Below are positions 36,966-41,253 of a DNA stretch of 41,253 nucleotides, piece after piece. The position numbers and the translations under genes were made by a program. Each line of letters begins with the position of its first letter. The first letter of the stretch is position 1. The stretch is taken from positions 18,258-59,510 of the forward strand of contig NZ_BBPP01000049.1 of the NCBI RefSeq assembly GCF_000787835.1, read 5' to 3'. The notes beneath the pieces are model-generated. The model had not been told where the DNA came from. It did no database searches and worked only from the letters and a program-made list of their open reading frames with translations. This DNA comes from Streptacidiphilus melanogenes (GTDB taxonomy: Bacteria; Actinomycetota; Actinomycetes; Streptomycetales; Streptomycetaceae).

Positions 36966-38018
36966 TCAGAGCCCCAGCTCGGCCAGCGCCTTGTGCCACT
37001 CCGGCACAGGCCTGCCGGCGTCCGCCGCAGTCCAGGTGGCCGCGCACAGGGCGCGCAGGCCCGCGTAGGGGTCGGCGCCACGGCCCCCGGCGAAGCCGAG
37101 GCGGCCGTCCTCGCGGGGGGCCACCGTCCAGCCGCCGCACCGGAAGGCGCCCGCGCCCAGCTCCTCGACGGTCGGCGGGACAGCCAGCAGGCCGCGCAGA
37201 TCGGCGGCGAGGTAGGTGGGGCGGTACTTCGGCTCGGCCTCGGGCAGCTGCTCGGGACGGGTCACGCCGGTGAAGACCAGCAGGCTGTCCACGCCCCCGT
37301 TGGACGCCCCCTCGATGTCCGTGTCGAGCCGGTCACCGACGACGAGCGGGCGCTTCGCGCCGGTGCGGATCACGGTCTCGCGGTGCATCGGCGGCAGCGG
37401 CTTGCCCGCCACCTCCGGCTCGACGCCCGTCGCCGTGCGGACGGCCGCGACCAGGGTCCCGTTGCCGGGGGCGGTGCCACGCGCGGTCGGGATGGTCAGG
37501 TCGGTGTTGGACGCGATCCACGGCAGGCCGCGCTGGACGGCGTAGGAGGCCTCGGCCAGCTGCGGCCAGCCGATGGCGGGGTCGTAGCCCTGGACCACCG
37601 CCGCCGGGTCCTCGTCCAGCGACGTCACCGGTACCAGCCCGTGCTCGCGGACCGCCTCGCGCAGCCCCTCCCCGCCGATCACCAGCACAGCCGAACCGGC
37701 CGGCACCTTCTCGGCGACGATCCGCGCCGCCGCCTGCGCGGAGGTGATCACGTCGCCGGGCGCGGCCGGGACGCCCAGCTCGGTCAGGTGAGCCGCGACC
37801 GCCTGCGGGGTGCGGGAGGCGTTGTTGGTCACGTAGGCCAGGTGCATGCCGGCCGCGCGGGCGGTGTCGAGCGCCTCGACCGCGTGCGGGATCGCGGCCG
37901 GCCCCGCGTACACGACGCCGTCCAGGTCCAGCAGCGCGGTGTCGTAGGCGAGGTGGAGCGGCTGCGACTGGTCGGACGGCTCGGACTGCTGCGACTGGTC
38001 GGACTGCTCAGCGGCCAT
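36966..38018 (-). CDS. HAD-superfamily IIA phosphatase (NagD-like)
   Basis: A 350-residue cytosolic phosphatase. Motif I is LLDLDGVVYAG (Asp31, Asp33), then AYVTNNASRTP (motif II), and VVGDRLDTDIEGASNGG (motif IV), with a class IIA cap between. Related enzymes act on phosphoglycolate, nucleotide or sugar phosphates. The Gln/Ser-rich start (EQSDQSQQSEPSDQSQ) is variable. ATG at 38018 has AAGGAG 9 nt upstream. It overlaps the upstream TPR gene by 11 bp, suggesting coupling. The last 60 residues are an added, less conserved domain. Confidence 0.92.
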   Translation of the reverse strand: MAAEQSDQSQQSEPSDQSQPLHLAYDTALLDLDGVVYAGPAAIPHAVEALDTARAAGMHLAYVTNNASRTPQAVAAHLTELGVPAAPGDVITSAQAAARIVAEKVPAGSAVLVIGGEGLREAVREHGLVPVTSLDEDPAAVVQGYDPAIGWPQLAEASYAVQRGLPWIASNTDLTIPTARGTAPGNGTLVAAVRTATGVEPEVAGKPLPPMHRETVIRTGAKRPLVVGDRLDTDIEGASNGGVDSLLVFTGVTRPEQLPEAEPKYRPTYLAADLRGLLAVPPTVEELGAGAFRCGGWTVAPREDGRLGFAGGRGADPYAGLRALCAATWTAADAGRPVPEWHKALAELGL

Positions 38019-38604
38019 CGGACGGATCTCCTTGCGGGTCGGCGCGCGGGTCGGCGCGCAGCGACTCGGCCGAGGGTGAGTCGGCCGTCTGCGAATCGGC
38101 GGGCACGTCGTCGTGGCGGCGCCGGTCACCCCCGACCGTACCGAAACCCCCGGCACGCGCCTTCAGGGTGGCCCGTGTCTGGCGCAGCGCCGCCCGGTAC
38201 GGCTCCGACGACGGGCGCATCGCCACCGCCAGGGCCAGATGCTCGGCGGACGCCTCGAAGTCGCCCAGACGCGCCGCCGCCAGGCCCCAGCCGAACTGCG
38301 CGTAGTCGTCCGAGGGATCCGCCAGCGCGACAGCACGGAAGTTCTCCAGCGCCGCCGCGTAGGCGCGCGTCTCGAACTGCGCCCGCGCCAGCGCCTCGCG
38401 GATGGCCCGCGAGTGCGGCTCCTCCTCGACGGCATGGCTCAGCAGCTGCACCGCCGCGCCGGCATTGCCCTGCGCCAGCATCGCGATCCCGCGCCGGAAC
38501 CAGTCGTACACCCCGCCGCCCGGTCTCCCCTGCTCACTCATCCGGCCCTGCTCACTCATCCGGCCAAGACCTCCCGTGCCGTGGACCTCTGTCGCCTTTG
38601 TCAT
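38008..38604 (-). CDS. TPR-repeat protein
   Basis: A 198-residue protein with about three tetratricopeptide repeats (YDWFRRGIAMLAQGNAGAAV, then ALENFRAVALADPSDDYAQF, and WGLAAARLGDFEASAEHLAL). The N-terminus has a duplicated MSEQGR unit. The C-terminal 50 residues are charged and disordered (ADSQTADSPSAESLRAD). A scaffold role is likely. It overlaps the NagD-like gene by 11 bp and is divergent from the DUF1015 gene. Confidence 0.85.
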   Translation of the reverse strand: MTKATEVHGTGGLGRMSEQGRMSEQGRPGGGVYDWFRRGIAMLAQGNAGAAVQLLSHAVEEEPHSRAIREALARAQFETRAYAAALENFRAVALADPSDDYAQFGWGLAAARLGDFEASAEHLALAVAMRPSSEPYRAALRQTRATLKARAGGFGTVGGDRRRHDDVPADSQTADSPSAESLRADPRADPQGDPSDGR

Positions 38605-38681
38605 GTTCGTGGTGCGAACTTTCGACGATCGGCTACTGCATCCGTCGATTGACGATCAACAACGACATCCGTCGGATTAAC

Positions 38682-40046
38682 ATGCCCAGAATGAGACGAG
38701 TCAGTGCTGACGACGCCAGTGAGACGCGCTACGGCGACGCCGGGAAGGTGGCCGCCTGCGGCCTCTCCCTGTCGCCCTTCCGCGGGCTGCGCTACGACCC
38801 CGACCGGGTCAGCTCTCTCGGCGCCGTCACGTCGCCCCCGTACGACGTCGTCGACCCCGACGGCCGTACCAGGCTGGAGGACAGCGACCCGCACAACGTC
38901 GTCCGTCTGATCCTCCCCCGCCCCGAACCCACCGCGGAGGACGGCTACCGCCACGCCGCGGCCCTGCTGGAGACCTGGCAGCGCCAGGGCGTGCTGCGGC
39001 CCGATCCCGAGCCCGCCCTCTACGTCTACGAGCAGCGCACCTCCGAGGCCGACGGCGGCCTGCTCCAGCGCGGCCTGATCGGCGCCCTGGCTGTCAGCGA
39101 CGCCAGGGCCGGCATGGTGCTGCCCCACGAGGACGTGATGCCGCGCCCCGTCGCCGACCGCGTGGGCCTGATGCGCACCACCAAGGCCAACCTGGAACCG
39201 CTGCTGCTCACCTACCGGGGCGACGGCCGCGCCGCCGCGGTCGTCGAGCGGGCCGCTCGGCGCGACCCGCTGCTGGAGACCACCACCACCGACGGCACCC
39301 GGCACCGCCTCTGGGCGGTCTCCGACCGGCGGGACCTCGCGGACGTCTCCGCCGACCTCGCCACCTGCCGCGCGCTGATCGCCGACGGGCACCACCGCTG
39401 GGCGATGTACCTGCGCCTCCAGAGCGAGCACCGCCACCTGGCCCAGAGCCCCTGGGACCGGGGCATGGTGCTGCTGGTCGACACCGCCGCGTACCCCCTG
39501 CGGGTCCGCGCCATCCACCGTGTCCTGCAGCGGCTGCCCCTGCGCGACGCCCTCGCCCGTCTGCGCGCGGTCGGCGGCGACTGGCACGTGACGGACCTCG
39601 GCGAGGAGGCCGAGCCTGCCCTCAAGACACTGGCCGCCGCGAAGGCCGACGGCGACCCTGCCGGTCCCGACAACGCGTTCCTGCTCGCCGGGGAGGGCGG
39701 CTTCCACCTGCTGACCGGCCCCGACGAAGCCGCCCTGGCCGCCGCCGTCCCCGCCGACCTGCCCGAGGAGTACCGGCGCCTCGACGCCACCGTGCTGCAC
39801 TCGCTGTTGCTGGAGCGCGTCTGGCAGGTCCCGGACGACCCCGAGCACATCGGCTACCTGCACGACACCGGCGCCGCCATCCGCGAGGCCATCCGCTCCG
39901 GCGGCACCGCGGTCCTGCTCAACCCTGTCGAGGAGGGCGTCGTCCGGCGCCTCGCCGAGCAGGGCGTCACCATGCCGCGCAAGTCCACGTCGTTCGGACC
40001 GAAGCCGGCCACCGGCCTGGTCCTGCGCAACCTGCGCCTGGGCTGA
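38682..40046 (+). CDS. DUF1015 family protein
   Basis: A 454-residue soluble protein. The family signature is clear: LSPFRGLRYDPDRVSSLGAV, TSPPYDVVDPDGRTRLE, PHNVVRLILPRPEP, ADGHHRWAMYLRL and LYVYEQRT. DUF1015 members have no assigned biochemical activity that I know; the DGHHRW motif looks like a metal or phosphate site. ATG at 38682 is taken as start; ATG at 38691 is nearly as good, and the Shine-Dalgarno is weak for both, so the message may be short-leadered. It is convergent with the TPR gene at 40180 across a strong terminator. Confidence 0.9.
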   Translation: MPRMRRVSADDASETRYGDAGKVAACGLSLSPFRGLRYDPDRVSSLGAVTSPPYDVVDPDGRTRLEDSDPHNVVRLILPRPEPTAEDGYRHAAALLETWQRQGVLRPDPEPALYVYEQRTSEADGGLLQRGLIGALAVSDARAGMVLPHEDVMPRPVADRVGLMRTTKANLEPLLLTYRGDGRAAAVVERAARRDPLLETTTTDGTRHRLWAVSDRRDLADVSADLATCRALIADGHHRWAMYLRLQSEHRHLAQSPWDRGMVLLVDTAAYPLRVRAIHRVLQRLPLRDALARLRAVGGDWHVTDLGEEAEPALKTLAAAKADGDPAGPDNAFLLAGEGGFHLLTGPDEAALAAAVPADLPEEYRRLDATVLHSLLLERVWQVPDDPEHIGYLHDTGAAIREAIRSGGTAVLLNPVEEGVVRRLAEQGVTMPRKSTSFGPKPATGLVLRNLRLG

Positions 40047-40070
40047 GACGGCACGGGCTGACGGAACGAC

Positions 40071-40115
40071 AGAGGGCCCGTCCCGACGCGGAATACGCGT
40101 CGGGACGGGCCCTCT
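40071..40115. terminator. Bidirectional terminator between DUF1015 and TPR genes
   Basis: A 20-bp perfect inverted repeat (40071-40090 and 40096-40115) with loop GAATA lies between two convergent genes. The right arm is followed by no U-run. Confidence 0.9.
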
Positions 40116-40179
40116 CGTGTGCTGCGCCGTGCTGCGTGCGCTGCGCTGTGCGTGCTGCGCTCAGCGAAGGGCGACGGGC

Positions 40180-41253
40180 TTACCGACGGTCGTCGGAGCG
40201 GCTGTAGCCCTCCTCCTCGTCCTCTTCCTCGTCGTCCTCGTAGTAGTCCTCGCCGTCGCCGCCGTCGAAGAGGCTGCCGCCCTCGGCGTTGGCCTCGTCG
40301 ATGTCGAGGGCGTTGCCGATCTCGGCCTCGTCCTCGTCGGCGTCTTCGTCGTCGTCCGCGTCGTCCGCCGCAGCCTCGGCTTCGTCCTCCGCCACCTCGG
40401 CCTCGGCGGCGTCGGCGGGAAGGTCACCGGAGATGTCGGCCGCGTCGTCCGCGTCCTCGTCGTCCTCGTCGAGCGCGTCGACGAACTCGATGCCGTCCAG
40501 CTTCGCCAGACGCTCGGCGGCGTCGGTGGTGCCGTTCTGGTCCACCTCGACGGCCTTGGCGAACCACTCACGCGCGTCCGTCTCGCGGCCGACAGCCAGC
40601 AGGGCGTCCGCGTAGGCGTAGCGCAGGCGCGCCGTCCACGGCTGCACGGAGTGCGACGCCAGCTCCGGCGACTCCAGGGTCACCACGGCGGCCTCGAGCT
40701 GCCCCATGTCCTTGCGGGCCCCGGCGGCGACGAGACGCATCTCAACCTGGCCGGCCTTGTCCAGCTGCTTGACCTCCGGCGCCCCGGCCATCTCCAGCGC
40801 CCGCTCCGGACGGCCCAGGCCTCGCTCGCAGTCGGCCATGACCGGCCACAGGTCCGCGGATCCGGTCATCCGACGCGCGGCGCGGAACTCGGTCAGCGCC
40901 TCCGAGTAGCGCTCGGTCGCGTAGGAGGCGAAGCCGGCCGCCTCGCGGACGGCGGCGACGCGGGACGCGAGCCGCAGCGCGACGCGGGAGTAGGCGTACG
41001 CCTGCTCCGGGTCCGAGTCGATCAGGCGCGCGACCATGACGAGGTGCTTGGCGACGTCCTCGGCGAGCGTCTTCGGGAGCGTCATCAGCTCCTGGCGCAC
41101 GTCGGCGTCGATCTCCTGCCCCGTGACGTCCTCGTCGATCGGCATCCGCCGCGTCGGCGCACTGCGCTCGCCCCGGTCACGGTCGCCGTACCCACCACGC
41201 TGCTCGAACCGCCCACCACGGTCGTCGCGGCGCGGGCCACGGTCACCGTACGA
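40180..41253 (-). CDS. TPR protein with acidic tail, N-terminus beyond the window
   Basis: At least 357 residues, with the frame open to the right edge. The visible N-terminal part is Arg/Gly/Asp-rich (DDRGGRFEQRGGYGDRDRG), as in Streptomyces relatives. TPR-like helices follow (ALRLASRVAAVREAAGFASY, ATERYSEALTEFRAARRMTG). The last 110 residues are strongly acidic (DEDDEDADDAADI to EEDEEEGYSR). An ATG at 41145 (MPIDEDVTGQEID) is not taken as the start because the upstream frame encodes a plausible RG-rich leader. Function is unknown. A bidirectional terminator lies beyond its stop. Confidence 0.85.
   Translation of the reverse strand, partial: SYGDRGPRRDDRGGRFEQRGGYGDRDRGERSAPTRRMPIDEDVTGQEIDADVRQELMTLPKTLAEDVAKHLVMVARLIDSDPEQAYAYSRVALRLASRVAAVREAAGFASYATERYSEALTEFRAARRMTGSADLWPVMADCERGLGRPERALEMAGAPEVKQLDKAGQVEMRLVAAGARKDMGQLEAAVVTLESPELASHSVQPWTARLRYAYADALLAVGRETDAREWFAKAVEVDQNGTTDAAERLAKLDGIEFVDALDEDDEDADDAADISGDLPADAAEAEVAEDEAEAAADDADDDEDADEDEAEIGNALDIDEANAEGGSLFDGGDGEDYYEDDEEEDEEEGYSRSDDRR

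Noticed and set aside
36993-38681. Plus-strand open frame leading into the DUF1015 gene
   Set aside because: It is a shadow of the NagD-like and TPR genes; DUF1015 homology begins after 38682.

Overview
The window is very GC-rich actinobacterial chromosome, with strong G/C bias at third codon positions and frequent GTG and TTG starts. Gene content and order (parA, RHH protein, scpA, scpB, rRNA pseudouridine synthase; ald, TPR protein, NUDIX, pyrG; glycosyltransferase, recN, nadK, tlyA, phasin-like gene, SCP2, NagD-type HAD, TPR gene) match the conserved core of Streptomycetaceae (Streptomyces, Kitasatospora, Streptacidiphilus). The genus cannot be fixed from sequence alone. I saw no rRNA, tRNA, CRISPR array, insertion sequence or phage gene.

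Layout. 1-1461: the end of a branched-chain amino acid-type ABC transporter (a probable permease-ATPase fusion cut by the left edge, plus a LivF-like ATPase). 1448-3506: two secreted cell-wall hydrolases of the Rpf/transglycosylase-LysM type, with a terminator between them and a long leader carrying a Crp-like site. 3507-4788: two conserved proteins of unknown function. 4792-8206: der, cmk and tyrA on the minus strand. 8410-14590: a more variable block with an M24 peptidase, a DUF952 protein, a secreted phosphatase-superfamily enzyme, and a TetR/MFS efflux pair with duplicated palindromic operators. 14595-20037: the minus-strand chromosome-organisation cluster parA, RHH protein, scpA, scpB, rluB-like. 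20420-21535: alanine dehydrogenase. 21778-26335: an NTPase/TPR protein, NUDIX hydrolase and pyrG. 26691-29396: GH15 glucoamylase/trehalase-like enzyme and a HAD phosphatase (plus strand). 29419-36425: VOC protein, GT4 glycosyltransferase, recN, nadK, tlyA and two low-complexity proteins (minus strand). 36545 to the end: SCP2 protein, NagD-like phosphatase, TPR protein, DUF1015 protein and a second TPR protein cut by the right edge.

How the genes work together. The parA-scpAB block is an operon for chromosome segregation and condensation; two of its junctions are GTGA start/stop overlaps. pyrG and the NUDIX gene share the same kind of junction. tyrA, cmk and der serve amino-acid, nucleotide and ribosome biogenesis. 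recN, nadK and tlyA are DNA-repair, cofactor and rRNA-modification genes. The two Rpf-like enzymes would remodel peptidoglycan at germination. The TetR/MFS pair is a self-contained export module.

The items most worth a second look are: the rpfA control region; two separate P-loop proteins whose Walker A lysine is arginine; the twin 13-bp operators with an 18-bp perfect hairpin before the MFS gene; the RHH protein coupled to an orphan ParA; an 87-codon tandem duplication inside scpB; an H1-like lysine/alanine tail on a phasin-like protein; and several terminators embedded in coding sequence. No clearly new defence or mobile system is present.
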